Positions 1 to 9,514 of a DNA stretch of 64,000 nt are shown one piece after another. A model generated the notes under the pieces. The model was not told where the DNA came from. It saw only the letters and a list, made by a program, of their open reading frames with translations, and made no database searches. The stretch's first letter is position 1; every line of letters begins with the position of its first letter. Position numbers and translations under genes: made by a program. Source of the DNA: Bryobacteraceae bacterium (GTDB lineage: Bacteria; Acidobacteriota; Terriglobia; Bryobacterales; Bryobacteraceae); the NCBI GenBank assembly GCA_026002875.1, contig BPGE01000001.1, positions 4,278,001-4,342,000 of the forward strand, read 5' to 3'.

Positions 1-2
1 GC

Positions 3-512
3 GACACCATCATCGACCCGCCCGCCGGCCAGAAACCCGGGCTCCGCCAGCTGCTCGATGTGTTTGAGCAGGTCCGCTCCAGCATCGTCGCCGTCCACCG
101 CGTGCCCCGCGAGTGGGTCTCCCGCTACGGCGTCGTCGAAGGCGACCCCGAGCCGTTCGACGAAAATCTCCTCCGCCTGCGCCGGCTGGTCGAAAAGCCC
201 AAACCCGAGGAAGCGCCCAGCAACCTCGCCATCGCCGGCCGCTATGTGTTCACTCCCGAGATCTTCGACACGCTCGACTGCACGCCGCGCGGGGTCGGCG
301 GCGAGATCCAGCTCACCGACGCCATGAACCAGCTCGCCAGCGACGAGCCCGTCTTCGCCCTCGCCTGGCAGGCGCGCCGCTTCGACATTGGAAACCGGCT
401 GGAATACGCCAAGTGCTTCGTCGAGTTCGCCTTGCGCCGCGCCGACACGGGTCCCGAGCTCCGCGCCTACATTGGCAGCCTTCTGGCCGGCGGCGCGGGG
501 CCGCTGCTATAA
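3..512 (+). CDS. galU: UTP--glucose-1-phosphate uridylyltransferase, 3' part (partial)
   Basis: The reading frame is open from the left edge, so the N-terminal part with the nucleotide-binding loop lies outside the window. About 169 C-terminal residues of a roughly 290-residue family are present. Family landmarks are the VEKPKPE stretch, GGEIQLTDAM and FDIGNRLEYAK, which in GalU-type sugar nucleotidyltransferases line the sugar-phosphate pocket and the C-terminal helices. The enzyme makes UDP-glucose from UTP and glucose-1-phosphate in the cytoplasm, for envelope polysaccharides. It ends at TAA, just before a hairpin that separates it from ffh. A related uridylyltransferase cannot be fully excluded without the N-terminus. 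Confidence 0.9.
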   Translation, partial: DTIIDPPAGQKPGLRQLLDVFEQVRSSIVAVHRVPREWVSRYGVVEGDPEPFDENLLRLRRLVEKPKPEEAPSNLAIAGRYVFTPEIFDTLDCTPRGVGGEIQLTDAMNQLASDEPVFALAWQARRFDIGNRLEYAKCFVEFALRRADTGPELRAYIGSLLAGGAGPLL

Positions 513-518
513 TGAAAA

Positions 519-541
519 ACGTCCGTCCCAAGGGCGGACGT
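519..541 (+). terminator. Perfect hairpin after galU, possible terminator
   Basis: A 10-bp stem (one G-T pair) closes on a 3-nt CAA loop 6 nt after the galU stop codon. No T-run follows, so it is not a canonical intrinsic terminator. It could act as a Rho-independent-like pause, an mRNA 3'-end stabiliser or part of the ffh leader. The remaining 110 nt before ffh show no gene and no SRP-RNA signature. Confidence 0.45.
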
Positions 542-654
542 GTGTCGGCTCCTGCGTCTGCACGCGGCGTTCGCTGCGTGCTCCTGCACCCAGATCGATC
601 CGGTTTCCATGGGGCGGCGGAAAGCGCAGGCGTGTTTGCGCGGCGTTTGAACCA

Positions 655-2007
<1,353 letters not shown>

Positions 2008-2044
2008 CGGAGGACGGCGGAGAGATTTTCAGGAGAAAAACACG

Positions 2045-2305
2045 ATGTTGATGATCCGGCTGGCGCGATTCGGCGCCAAGAAAAAGCCCACCTACCGGGT
2101 AGTGGTGATCGAGAAGGACCGCGCCCGCGACTCGAAGGCCATTGAAGTCGTCGGCCATTACAACCCCGTGGCTGATCCGGCGGTGGTCGAGCTGAAGCAC
2201 GACCGCATCGAGCACTGGATCCGCTGCGGCGCCCAGCTTTCCGACACCGTCGCCCGGCTGCTGAAGAAGCATCCCGCCCCGGCTGCGGAACAGCCCGTCG
2301 CCTGA
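2045..2305 (+). CDS. rpsP: 30S ribosomal protein S16
   Basis: An 86-residue protein with the S16 start MLMIRLARFG, the basic KKKPTYRVVV segment and the YNP motif. S16 is needed for 30S assembly and binds 16S rRNA. An AGGAG ribosome-binding site sits about 9 nt before ATG 2045, which fixes the start. It lies 37 nt after ffh and 80 nt before khpA, in the conserved ribosome-maturation order. Confidence 0.97.
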   Translation: MLMIRLARFGAKKKPTYRVVVIEKDRARDSKAIEVVGHYNPVADPAVVELKHDRIEHWIRCGAQLSDTVARLLKKHPAPAAEQPVA

Positions 2306-2385
2306 GCCTCCTGCGGCCTGGCGCGGCGGCGGCTATCCCCTGAAATCCGTTCGTGCTAGGATCGAGGCAGAAAGAGGTCCTCGCG

Positions 2386-2625
2386 ATGGCTGGCATCAAG
2401 GAACTGGTCGAGGAAATTGCGAAAGCTCTGGTGGACAACCCGGACGAGGTGCGCGTTCGCGAGGTGCAGGGCGAGCAGGTGACTGTGCTCGAATTGCGGG
2501 TGGCGCCGGAAGATCTCGGCAAAGTCATCGGAAAACAGGGCCGCACGGCGCGTTCGATCCGCACCCTCCTGGGTGCTGCCGGGATGAAATTGAACCGGCG
2601 TTTTACGCTGGAAATTCTGGAATAA
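2386..2625 (+). CDS. khpA: KH-domain RNA-binding protein KhpA
   Basis: A 79-residue single KH-domain protein. The GxxG RNA-contact loop is seen as IGKQG at residues 49-53, between the expected helices, followed by ARSIRTLL. Families of this size between rpsP and rimM are KhpA (YlqC), an RNA chaperone that often partners KhpB. The start at ATG 2386 ([10 protein letters not shown]) is preceded by an AGAGG site about 10 nt upstream; an in-frame TTG at 2353 is less likely. The stop codon directly abuts the rimM start (TAA-ATG), which implies translational coupling. Confidence 0.93.
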   Translation: MAGIKELVEEIAKALVDNPDEVRVREVQGEQVTVLELRVAPEDLGKVIGKQGRTARSIRTLLGAAGMKLNRRFTLEILE

Positions 2626-3324
2626 ATGCGCGAATCCCGCGCGGATTCCTCTCGCTGGGTTTCCGTCGTCCGCTTCGGACGGCCCAGAGGGCTGCGCGGC
2701 GAAATCTTCGGCGACGTCTGGAATCCTCCGGAAACCTACGCCTGGCTGAAACGGGTCTGGATCCGGAACCGCGAGGGCGGGTTTCTGTCCGAGGGCAGGC
2801 CCGTCGAAGTGATCGAGGCGCGCCCGTTCCGCGGACGGCTGATTCTGCGGCTCGCCGGCATCGATTCGGTCGATGCTGCGCGCGAACTGTCCGGCTGCGA
2901 AGCCGTGGTTCCCCGCTCGGAACTCCCGCCGCTGCCGGAAGGCGAGTTTTACCTGTCGGATCTGACCGGCTGCGCGGTCTTCGACCGCCGCTCCGGCGCC
3001 CGCGTGGGCGCGGTGACCGGCTGGCAGGATTTCGGCGGGGCGATTTTGCTGGAAATGGAACCGGAGGGCGGCGCCCCGGCCGGTCCGGTCTGGATCCCGT
3101 TTACCCGGTCCATCTGCGTGGAAATCCAGCCGGAAATGGGCCGTCTGGTGATCGATCCTCCGGAGGGATTGCTGGAACTGAACCGGCCGGACGCCCCCGG
3201 CCCCGAGCCTGACGATGACCTTTCACGTGCTGACCATCTTCCCGGAGTTTTTCCGCGGCCCGTTCGAGCACGGCGTCGTCGCCCGGGCTCTCAAGGCCGG
3301 CCTCGTCGGAATCCGCATCCATAA
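2626..3324 (+). CDS. rimM: Ribosome maturation factor RimM with an odd C-terminal extension
   Basis: RimM binds S19 in the 30S head and assists late 16S maturation. Residues about 11-95 form the RimM N-terminal barrel (VVRFGRPRGLRGEI) and about 100-185 the PRC-barrel half ending in RLVIDPPEGLLEL. Normal RimM stops there at 170-185 residues. Here the frame continues to 232 residues and overlaps trmD by 110 nt in another frame, giving a Pro/Arg-rich tail. One extra base in the C5 run near 3194-3198 would place a TGA at 3210-3212, just ahead of the trmD start. The tail may therefore be an indel or a genuine long overlap. Confidence 0.9.
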   Translation: MRESRADSSRWVSVVRFGRPRGLRGEIFGDVWNPPETYAWLKRVWIRNREGGFLSEGRPVEVIEARPFRGRLILRLAGIDSVDAARELSGCEAVVPRSELPPLPEGEFYLSDLTGCAVFDRRSGARVGAVTGWQDFGGAILLEMEPEGGAPAGPVWIPFTRSICVEIQPEMGRLVIDPPEGLLELNRPDAPGPEPDDDLSRADHLPGVFPRPVRARRRRPGSQGRPRRNPHP

Positions 3325-4000
3325 CCTCCGGGACTGGACCCACGACTTCCACCGCACCGTCGACGACCGCCCCTTCGGCGGCGGCGCCGGCATGGTGCTG
3401 AAGCCGGAACCCCTGTTCGACGCCGTCGAGTCCATCTTCCCCGCCCGCGATCCCGCCCGCCACCGCGTCGTGCTCCTGTCGGCTCAGGGCCGCCTGTTCT
3501 CGCAGCCGGATGCCCGCCGGCTGGCCGGGTTCGACGAGGTTCTGCTCATCTGCGGCCGCTACGAAGGGGTGGACGAGCGCGTCAGCCAGCATCTGGCCGA
3601 CGAGGAGCTCTCGATCGGCAACTACGTTCTCAGCGGGGGCGAACTCGCCGCCGCGGTCGTCATCGACGCCGTGGCGCGCCTCGTCCCCGGCGTGCTCGGC
3701 AATGAAGAATCGCCCGAGATGGAATCGTTCTCCTCGCCGCAGGGCGAAGAGTTCCCCCTCGGCATCCTCGATTGCCCGCACTACACCCGCCCGGCCGTCT
3801 TCCGCGGCTGGCGCGTGCCCGATGTCCTCCTCGGCGGCAATCACGCCGAGATCCGCAGGTGGCGCCTCCAGGCCGCCCTGGAAAAGACCCGGCGGATGCG
3901 CCCGGATCTGCTGGAGAAACAGGCCTCAGCCCCGTTTTCCCGGCCGTCCGGCGGAGACCCTCCCGAATGTGACAACATAGAAAAAAGAAGCGAAGAGTAA
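3215..4000 (+). CDS. trmD: tRNA (guanine-N1)-methyltransferase TrmD
   Basis: This 261-residue SPOUT methyltransferase makes m1G37 in tRNAs with G36, using SAM, to prevent frameshifting. It begins MTFHVLTIFPEFF. The trefoil-knot SAM site shows CGRYEGVDERV (about 113-123) and SIGNYVLSGGE (about 134-144), where the usual SIGD Asp is Asn. The later DCPHYTRP element is intact. In the preceding [E]DSF element the usual Asp is Glu (MESF). Both are conservative changes I would not read as inactivating. It lies between rimM and rplS as in most bacteria, and its start lies inside the annotated rimM frame. Confidence 0.96.
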   Translation: MTFHVLTIFPEFFRGPFEHGVVARALKAGLVGIRIHNLRDWTHDFHRTVDDRPFGGGAGMVLKPEPLFDAVESIFPARDPARHRVVLLSAQGRLFSQPDARRLAGFDEVLLICGRYEGVDERVSQHLADEELSIGNYVLSGGELAAAVVIDAVARLVPGVLGNEESPEMESFSSPQGEEFPLGILDCPHYTRPAVFRGWRVPDVLLGGNHAEIRRWRLQAALEKTRRMRPDLLEKQASAPFSRPSGGDPPECDNIEKRSEE

Positions 4001-4012
4001 GGAATCCGTCCC

Positions 4013-4363
4013 ATGATCAGCCCGTACCTGAGCAAAGTCATCAACAAGTACAAGCGGACCGATCTGCCCGAGATCCGCATCGGCGACACCGTGCGCGTCC
4101 ACGTCAAGATCAAGGAAGGCGACAAGGAGCGTCTCCAGGCCTTCGAGGGCACCGTCATCGCGCGCAAGAACAGCGGCCTCGGCGAAACCATCACCGTCCG
4201 CAAGATCAGCTTCGGCCAGGGCGTCGAGCGCATCTTCCCCCTCAACGCGCCCGTCATCGACCACATCGACGTCGTCCGCAGCGGACGCGTCCGCCGGGCC
4301 AAGCTCTACTACCTGCGCAACCTCCGCGGCAAGGCCGCCCGCCTGCGCGAGCGCGAACAGTAA
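4013..4363 (+). CDS. rplS: 50S ribosomal protein L19
   Basis: A 116-residue protein with L19 hallmarks: the [18 protein letters not shown] barrel strand, [13 protein letters not shown] and the conserved [11 protein letters not shown] segment. L19 sits at the 30S-50S interface. The start ATG 4013 follows trmD by 12 nt, with a purine-rich AAGGAA site upstream. The basic C-terminal tail ([17 protein letters not shown]) is typical. Confidence 0.97.
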   Translation: MISPYLSKVINKYKRTDLPEIRIGDTVRVHVKIKEGDKERLQAFEGTVIARKNSGLGETITVRKISFGQGVERIFPLNAPVIDHIDVVRSGRVRRAKLYYLRNLRGKAARLREREQ

Positions 4364-4381
4364 GGCCGGGGCTCGCCGCCC

Positions 4382-4996
4382 ATGCGCTGCACCACACAGC
4401 TGGAACAGCGCTTGCGGCGGGAAGGTTTCTCCTCCATCGCCGGCGTCGACGAAGCGGGCCGGGGATGCCTCTTCGGCCCCGTCTTCGCCGCCGCCGTCAT
4501 CCTCGATCCCGGCCGCCCCATCGAAGGTCTCGCCGACAGCAAGACCCTCTCTCCAGAGCGGCGCAGCGAATTGGCCGGGCTCATCCGCGAGCGCTCCATC
4601 TCCTGGTCCGTGGCCTCCGCCTCCGCCGAAGAAATCGACCGCATCAACATCCGCGAGGCCTCGCGCCTCGCCATGCGGCGGGCCGTCGCAGGGCTCTCTC
4701 CGCCGTGCGATTATCTTCTTGTGGATGCGTTGCAGATCGACTGGCCGGTCCCGCAGCAGGCCCTCATCAGAGGCGACGCCCGTGTGGCCTCCATCGCCGC
4801 CGCCTCCATCCTCGCCAAGACGGCTCGTGATGCCCTGATGACCGAGCTCGACGCCAGGTTTCCCGGCTACGGTCTCGCCCGCCACAAAGGCTACGGCACC
4901 GCCGAGCACCTCGACGCGTTGCGGCGCCTGGGACCGACGCCCCTCCACCGCCGCAGCTTCGCCCCGGTTCTGGAGGCTCTGCAGGGCGTTCTATGA
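4382..4996 (+). CDS. rnhB: Ribonuclease HII
   Basis: A 204-residue type 2 RNase H that nicks RNA in RNA-DNA hybrids and misincorporated ribonucleotides. The catalytic Asp-Glu pair is in GVDEAGRG (D23, E24), with further metal-ligand Asp candidates in LLVDAL and in the AKTARD segment. The [12 protein letters not shown] element near residue 165 is characteristic. It follows rplS by 18 nt and overlaps the next gene by 4 nt (ATGA), so the two are probably co-translated. Confidence 0.95.
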   Translation: MRCTTQLEQRLRREGFSSIAGVDEAGRGCLFGPVFAAAVILDPGRPIEGLADSKTLSPERRSELAGLIRERSISWSVASASAEEIDRINIREASRLAMRRAVAGLSPPCDYLLVDALQIDWPVPQQALIRGDARVASIAAASILAKTARDALMTELDARFPGYGLARHKGYGTAEHLDALRRLGPTPLHRRSFAPVLEALQGVL

Positions 4997-5295
4997 GCTC
5001 TCCCCAGCCCCTCCAGGCGTCCCAGTCCGCCCGCGGCAACGGGCTCTCCTGGTTCGACAAGTTCTCCTACGTCATCTTCTGCCTGTTCACCCTCGAAGTC
5101 GGCCTGTTCCTGCTCATCTACCCGTGGATGAACCCCATCTGGTCGCAGAACTTCCTTTTCCACCTCTCGCCGGAGCTGCATCCGCTCTTCATGAGCAACT
5201 ACTTCCGCGGCGCCGTCAGCGGCCTCGGCGTGCTCAACCTCTACATCAGCGCCGCCCACACGCTCCGCCTTCGGCAAGTGCTCTTCCGCCGCTGA
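4993..5295 (+). CDS. Small two-helix membrane protein, function unknown
   Basis: A 100-residue protein whose ATG overlaps the rnhB stop (ATGA). A short polar N-terminus is followed by a strongly hydrophobic helix at about 27-48 ([17 protein letters not shown]) and a second at about 71-88, ending in a basic tail (RLRQVLFRR). This predicts two membrane passes with a short loop. I recognise no named family. The position at the end of the ribosome-maturation operon suggests co-expression only, not a function. Confidence 0.8.
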   Translation: MSSPQPLQASQSARGNGLSWFDKFSYVIFCLFTLEVGLFLLIYPWMNPIWSQNFLFHLSPELHPLFMSNYFRGAVSGLGVLNLYISAAHTLRLRQVLFRR

Positions 5296-5302
5296 GCCTG
5301 CC

Positions 5303-6346
5303 TCAGGCGGCCGTGTAACTGCCTGCCCCGGCTCTGAAGCACAGCCCGCGCCCCCCCTCGGCCGGCTCCACGCGCACCACTTCCCCCGGCCGCGCCAGCC
5401 GTTCCAGCACCACCCTTGCCAGCGGCTGGATCACGTGCCGGTGCATCGTCCGCTTCAGCTCCCGCGCCCCGTACTCGGCGCTCGTGCCCCGCTCCAGCAG
5501 AAACTGCCGCGCCTCCTCGGTCAGCGACAGCCGGAACGCCCCCTCTCCCAGCCGCCCCGCCAGATGCTGGTGCAGCTCCTCCAGCTGCAGATCCAGAATC
5601 CTCTCGAACGCCTCCCGGTCCAGCGGCCGGTAGGTCAGGATCCGGTCGATCCGGTTGACGAACTCCGGCGAGAACCGCTTCTTCACCGCGCCCAGAGCCA
5701 CCCGCTCCAGCCCCCGCCCGGCGTCCTGCAGCGGCGCCGCGCTCGCCAGCCCGAACCGCTGCCGCGTCTGCTTCGCCATCTCCCGCGCGCCCAGGTTCGA
5801 CGTCAGGAAGATCAGGCTCCGCTCGAAGTTCACCGTCGTGTTGTCTCCCAGCTTCAGCGTGGCCTTGTCGAGCACGCCCAGCAGCAGCCGTCCCAGCGAC
5901 GCCGCCGCCTTCTCGATCTCATCGAACAGGACGATCGACAGGTTCGACCGCTCGCTGGCCACCGCGTTCAGCTTCGTCTGCGTCAGCATCGGCTGCGTCT
6001 CGCGATGGCCGATGTAGCCCGGCGGCGCGCCGATCAGCCGCGCCGTCTCATGCTCGAGCTGAAACTCGCCGCAATCGATCCGGAGCACGTTCCGCTCGCT
6101 CCCGTGCAGCGCCTCGGCCAGCGCCTCCACCGTGCGCGTCTTCCCCGTCCCCGTCGGTCCCAGCAGCAGGAACACGCCCACCGGACGCCCTGCCGGCGCC
6201 AGTCCGGCCTCGAACAGCTCCACATAGGGGACAATGGCCCGGATCGCCTCCTCCTGCCCCACAATCCGCCGCAGCAGGCGGTGGGTCAGCTGACTCGGTT
6301 CAGCCGGCTGGATGTCCCTCCGGATTGGAACAACAGGGGCTCGCAT
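5303..6346 (-). CDS. Single-ring AAA+ ATPase of the ClpA/ClpB D2 type
   Basis: This 347-residue protein carries only the second ATPase module of ClpB. It has Walker A GPTGTGKT (63-70), a pore-loop GYIG (110-113) within IGAPPGYIGH, Walker B IVLFDEIEKA (138-147), a TSNLG sensor-1 region and an NRID arginine-finger segment. The C-terminal D2-small domain follows, with the GARELKR sensor-2 region. The Clp N-domain, D1 and coiled coil are absent, and the first 28 residues look like a short linker. ClpB-like rings remodel or disaggregate proteins; I see no ClpP-docking loop. A TATAGAAT-like -10 and a GGAGGTGAG site precede ATG 6346. Confidence 0.85.
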   Translation of the reverse strand: MRAPVVPIRRDIQPAEPSQLTHRLLRRIVGQEEAIRAIVPYVELFEAGLAPAGRPVGVFLLLGPTGTGKTRTVEALAEALHGSERNVLRIDCGEFQLEHETARLIGAPPGYIGHRETQPMLTQTKLNAVASERSNLSIVLFDEIEKAAASLGRLLLGVLDKATLKLGDNTTVNFERSLIFLTSNLGAREMAKQTRQRFGLASAAPLQDAGRGLERVALGAVKKRFSPEFVNRIDRILTYRPLDREAFERILDLQLEELHQHLAGRLGEGAFRLSLTEEARQFLLERGTSAEYGARELKRTMHRHVIQPLARVVLERLARPGEVVRVEPAEGGRGLCFRAGAGSYTAA

Positions 6347-6446
6347 GCGCGCCTCTCACCTCCGCGCGCATTCTATAGGCGCTCTCCAAGCGCGGGGCCT
6401 CGTTTTCCTCGCCGGAGCCAGGCCAGGCCGGACGCACCTGCCCGTG

Positions 6447-7568
6447 TCAAGTCTCCAGAAATGAATGAATTGCGTCCAGAATCCGCCCGCTCGCCCGCCC
6501 GTCGCCAAAAGGATTGCGAACTCGTGTGAACGCCTCCCGCGCTTCGGCCGAATCCAGCAGCCGCCCCGCCTCGGCCACAATCCTTTCCGGGTCCGTCCCC
6601 ACCAGCACCGCCGCTCCCGCTTCCACGGCTTCCTGCCGTTCCGTCTTCTCCCGCATCACCAGGATCGGCTTGCCGAACGACGGTCCCTCTTCCTGCACCC
6701 CGCCCGAGTCCGTCAGCAGGATGTCGGCACGCCGCATCAGGTCGACGAACGGAACGTAGTCCAGCGGCTTGATCAGCCGTACGCCATCCACCCCGGCGAG
6801 CATCCGTTCCACCACCCCCCGCACGTTGGGATTCGGGTGCACCGGATAGACGATCTCCACGTCTCCGCGCGCCGCCAGCCTCCGCACCGCCTCGCAGATC
6901 CGCACGAATCCTTCGCCGAAGCTCTCCCGCCGGTGCGCCGTCATCAGGATCAGCTTCCGTCCCGCCGCCGGAATCTCTCCATCGAAGCCCGCCCACTCGC
7001 CCTTCTCCAGCCGCTCCCGCACGTACAGCAGCGCATCGATCCCCGTGTTGCCCGTCACGAAGATCCGTTCCCCGGCCACGCCTTCCCGCCGCAGGTTCTC
7101 CGCCGCCCGCTCCGTCGGCGCGAAATGCAGCGCCGCCAGCCGCCCCGTCAGCACCCGGTTCATCTCCTCGGGAAACGGCTGCGCCACGTCCCCTGTCCGC
7201 AAGCCCGCCTCGACATGCCCCACGGGGATCCGCCGGTTGAATCCCGCCAGCGCGCCCGCGAACGTCGTGGTCGTGTCCCCCTGCACCAGGATGAAGTCCG
7301 GCTGTTCTTCGACGAGCACGGGATCCAGCCGCTCGAGAATCCGCGCCGCCAGCAGGCTCAGCGGCTGATTGGCCGCCATCACGTCCAGATCCCGGTCCGG
7401 CTCGATGCCGAACCGCTCGAGCATCGCGTCCAGCATCTCCCGGTGCTGCGCCGTCACGCACACGCGCGTGTCGAACTCCGCCCGCCGGCGCGCTTCCAGA
7501 ATCACCGGGCACAGCTTCACCGCCTCAGGCCGGGTCCCGAAAACGAAAAGAATCCTGGGTTTCTTCAT
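6447..7568 (-). CDS. wecB: UDP-N-acetylglucosamine 2-epimerase (non-hydrolysing)
   Basis: A 373-residue WecB/MnaA-family enzyme that interconverts UDP-GlcNAc and UDP-ManNAc for surface polysaccharides. Landmarks in order are FGTRPEAVKL at the N-terminus, VQGDTTTTF, HVEAGLRTGD, TAHRRESFGEG and TDSGGVQEEGPSFGKP followed by MREKTERQE, all diagnostic of this GT-B-fold epimerase. It lies 51 nt downstream of infA on the same strand and 100 nt before the AAA+ gene. Family membership is secure; the polysaccharide it feeds is not visible here. Confidence 0.95.
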   Translation of the reverse strand: MKKPRILFVFGTRPEAVKLCPVILEARRRAEFDTRVCVTAQHREMLDAMLERFGIEPDRDLDVMAANQPLSLLAARILERLDPVLVEEQPDFILVQGDTTTTFAGALAGFNRRIPVGHVEAGLRTGDVAQPFPEEMNRVLTGRLAALHFAPTERAAENLRREGVAGERIFVTGNTGIDALLYVRERLEKGEWAGFDGEIPAAGRKLILMTAHRRESFGEGFVRICEAVRRLAARGDVEIVYPVHPNPNVRGVVERMLAGVDGVRLIKPLDYVPFVDLMRRADILLTDSGGVQEEGPSFGKPILVMREKTERQEAVEAGAAVLVGTDPERIVAEAGRLLDSAEAREAFTRVRNPFGDGRASGRILDAIHSFLET

Positions 7569-7619
7569 GCGGGCAGCCGCGCGTCCCTGCGCGCGGCGGT
7601 TCAGGGCGGGGAGGAAGGT

Positions 7620-7844
7620 CTACTTGTGGCGGTACGTGATGCGCCCCTTGGTCAGGTCGTAAGGAGACATCTCCAGTGTCACCCGGTCGCCCGCCAGCAC
7701 CCGGATGCGGTTCCTTCTCAGCTTTCCTGCCAGATGGGCCAGAACCACCCGGCTCTGATCCTGATCGAGCTGCACGCTGAACAGCCCGCTCGGGAATTTC
7801 TCCACCACCGTGCCGGTCACTTCAATGCAATCTTCCTTGCTCAT
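7620..7844 (-). CDS. infA: Translation initiation factor IF-1
   Basis: A 74-residue OB-fold protein ([18 protein letters not shown]) with the IF-1 signature region [17 protein letters not shown] and the end GRITYRHK. It occupies the ribosomal A site during initiation. An AGGAGG site lies 5 nt before ATG 7844. It stands alone, outside any ribosomal protein operon, between a UbiD-family gene and wecB. Confidence 0.97.
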   Translation of the reverse strand: MSKEDCIEVTGTVVEKFPSGLFSVQLDQDQSRVVLAHLAGKLRRNRIRVLAGDRVTLEMSPYDLTKGRITYRHK

Positions 7845-7903
7845 CGTCCTCCTGTCATGGGATGATCTGTGCGCGCGCCGCGCTTCACGCGCCGCGCATT
7901 CTC

Positions 7904-7909
7904 AGTATA
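7904..7909 (-). promoter_or_regulatory. Putative -10 box of infA
   Basis: Read on the minus strand this is TATACT, 59 nt before the infA start. No strong -35 is visible. The leader contains a tandem GCGCCGCGC repeat (two 9-nt copies separated by TTCAC), which could form alternative GC-rich hairpins. A promoter here is inferred only from the hexamer and the gap. Confidence 0.4.
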
Positions 7910-7948
7910 TCCCACGCCCATTTCAGGCTCATTTCCGCTTTCTTCCCT

Positions 7949-9397
7949 TCAACCGAGGCAGCGCCCCGGATCCGCGTCGTCGAACTCCGCCCGCCGGAAT
8001 TGCTCCTTCATCGCCCACGGCGCGGTGCAGTCGAAAATCGTCTTGCAGGAGATCCCCTCGCCGCGGATCGAAGGGCTGAACGCGGGCGATTGCGACGGAT
8101 CCAGCGGGTGGCACCGCACGCCCGGGATGAACACCGTGCTCGCGTCCCCCTGATAGCGCGTTGTCATCGCCCACAGCACCTCGTCCGTGTTGAACAGGTC
8201 CACGTCGTCGTCGACGAGGACGACGTGTTTCAGCTCCGGAAACGCCGCAAACGCCACCAGCGCCGCCTGCCGCTGCCGCCCCTCGTCGCGCGCCTCCGCT
8301 TTGCGGAATTGCAGAATCGCCAGATACTTCCCGCCTCCCGCCGGATGGCAGTACACGTTCCGCACCCGCCCCGGCATCGCCCGCTCCGCCATCTGCAGGA
8401 TGCTCGCTTCGGTTGGAATCCCCGCCAGTTGGCAGTGCTCCAGCCCCGGTCCCACGATCGTCTGCAGAATGGGCGCGCGCCGGTGCGTCACCGCCGTCAC
8501 CCGGATCACCGGCAGCGCCGCCTGCGCCCTGCCCATGTAGCCCGGAAACTCCGGCATGCTGTAGCCCGTGTTCGTCTGGATGTCCTCGCGAATCCGTTCG
8601 CCCGGCAGGATCTCCCCTTCGATCACGAATTCCGCATCCGCGATCGCCTCCACCGGCTGCGTCACGCACCGCGCCAGCCGCACGGGGCGTCCCCGCAGCC
8701 CGCCCGCGATCGCCAGCTCGTCAAAACCCAGCGGCGTCGCCGGCGGCTCGAAGCACGCCGCCAGATACACCGCCGGATCCATCCCGATGCTGATCGACAC
8801 CGGCAGCGCCTCTCCGCGGGCTTCCGCTCTGGCGCGGAACACGTCGATGTGCCGCCCTGGGGCGAAGTACACGCTCAGCCGGTCCGGCCCCTGCACGCAC
8901 AGACGGTGAATCGTGACGTCCGCCGCGCCCGTCTCCGGATCGTGCGCCCGCAGCAGGCCCATCGTGATGTACGGTCCCGCATCCAGCCGCGTGTTCGTCG
9001 GCGCAGGCACGATCCTGCGCAGATCGAGCGGCGCGCGGATCACCACTTCCTGGCAGGGCGCATCTGCAACTTCCACCGGTGCTTCAGGATGCTCCAGCGC
9101 TTCCAGCAGCCGGAACGCCACCCGCTCCGGCGCCGCGCCCAGCAGCAGCGCCACGCGCCTCCTCGTCCCCAGCACGCCCGCCACCACCGGCACGTCAAAC
9201 CCCTTCACGCGCTCAAACCGCATCGCCGGACCCGCCGGCGCCGGGGGCTGCACCGGCACGCCCGCGCCAACCTTGCGGTATACCGCCGCCAGCTCCGCCT
9301 CGGGATCCACCTCCGCGGACGTGGAAACAAGTTCCCCGGGAACTGTTTTCAGCAACTCCAGCGCCGTGCGCAGGTCCCTTACGTCTTCGGCTTTCAT
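7949..9397 (-). CDS. UbiD-family decarboxylase
   Basis: A 482-residue member of the prenylated-FMN-dependent UbiD family, which (de)carboxylates aromatic or unsaturated acids and needs a UbiX partner for the cofactor. Family features are the mid-region GGLRGRPV-LARCVT segment, EFVIEGEILPGER, the YCHPAGGGKYLAILQF stretch and KHVVLVDDDVDLF. The C-terminal GISCKTIFDCTAPW-type end resembles phenolic acid decarboxylase subgroups rather than the ubiquinone enzyme, as does the divergent context. No ubiX is visible in the window. Substrate unknown. A GAGGA site precedes ATG 9397. Confidence 0.88.
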   Translation of the reverse strand: MKAEDVRDLRTALELLKTVPGELVSTSAEVDPEAELAAVYRKVGAGVPVQPPAPAGPAMRFERVKGFDVPVVAGVLGTRRRVALLLGAAPERVAFRLLEALEHPEAPVEVADAPCQEVVIRAPLDLRRIVPAPTNTRLDAGPYITMGLLRAHDPETGAADVTIHRLCVQGPDRLSVYFAPGRHIDVFRARAEARGEALPVSISIGMDPAVYLAACFEPPATPLGFDELAIAGGLRGRPVRLARCVTQPVEAIADAEFVIEGEILPGERIREDIQTNTGYSMPEFPGYMGRAQAALPVIRVTAVTHRRAPILQTIVGPGLEHCQLAGIPTEASILQMAERAMPGRVRNVYCHPAGGGKYLAILQFRKAEARDEGRQRQAALVAFAAFPELKHVVLVDDDVDLFNTDEVLWAMTTRYQGDASTVFIPGVRCHPLDPSQSPAFSPSIRGEGISCKTIFDCTAPWAMKEQFRRAEFDDADPGRCLG

Positions 9398-9514
9398 TCC
9401 GTCCTCGTTTCCTGCCGCCCGCCTTCCGGCTTCCGGCCCGGATCAGCTCCCATCTTACGCCCTCCGGTCCCGCCCGCCGCCCGCGTAGAATTGTAGCGGT
9501 TCGACGCGTTTCCC

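Noticed and set aside
513-654. Possible SRP (4.5S) RNA gene next to ffh
   Set aside because: The conserved GGAAGGAAGCAGCC-like apical loop is absent; only a short hairpin is seen.
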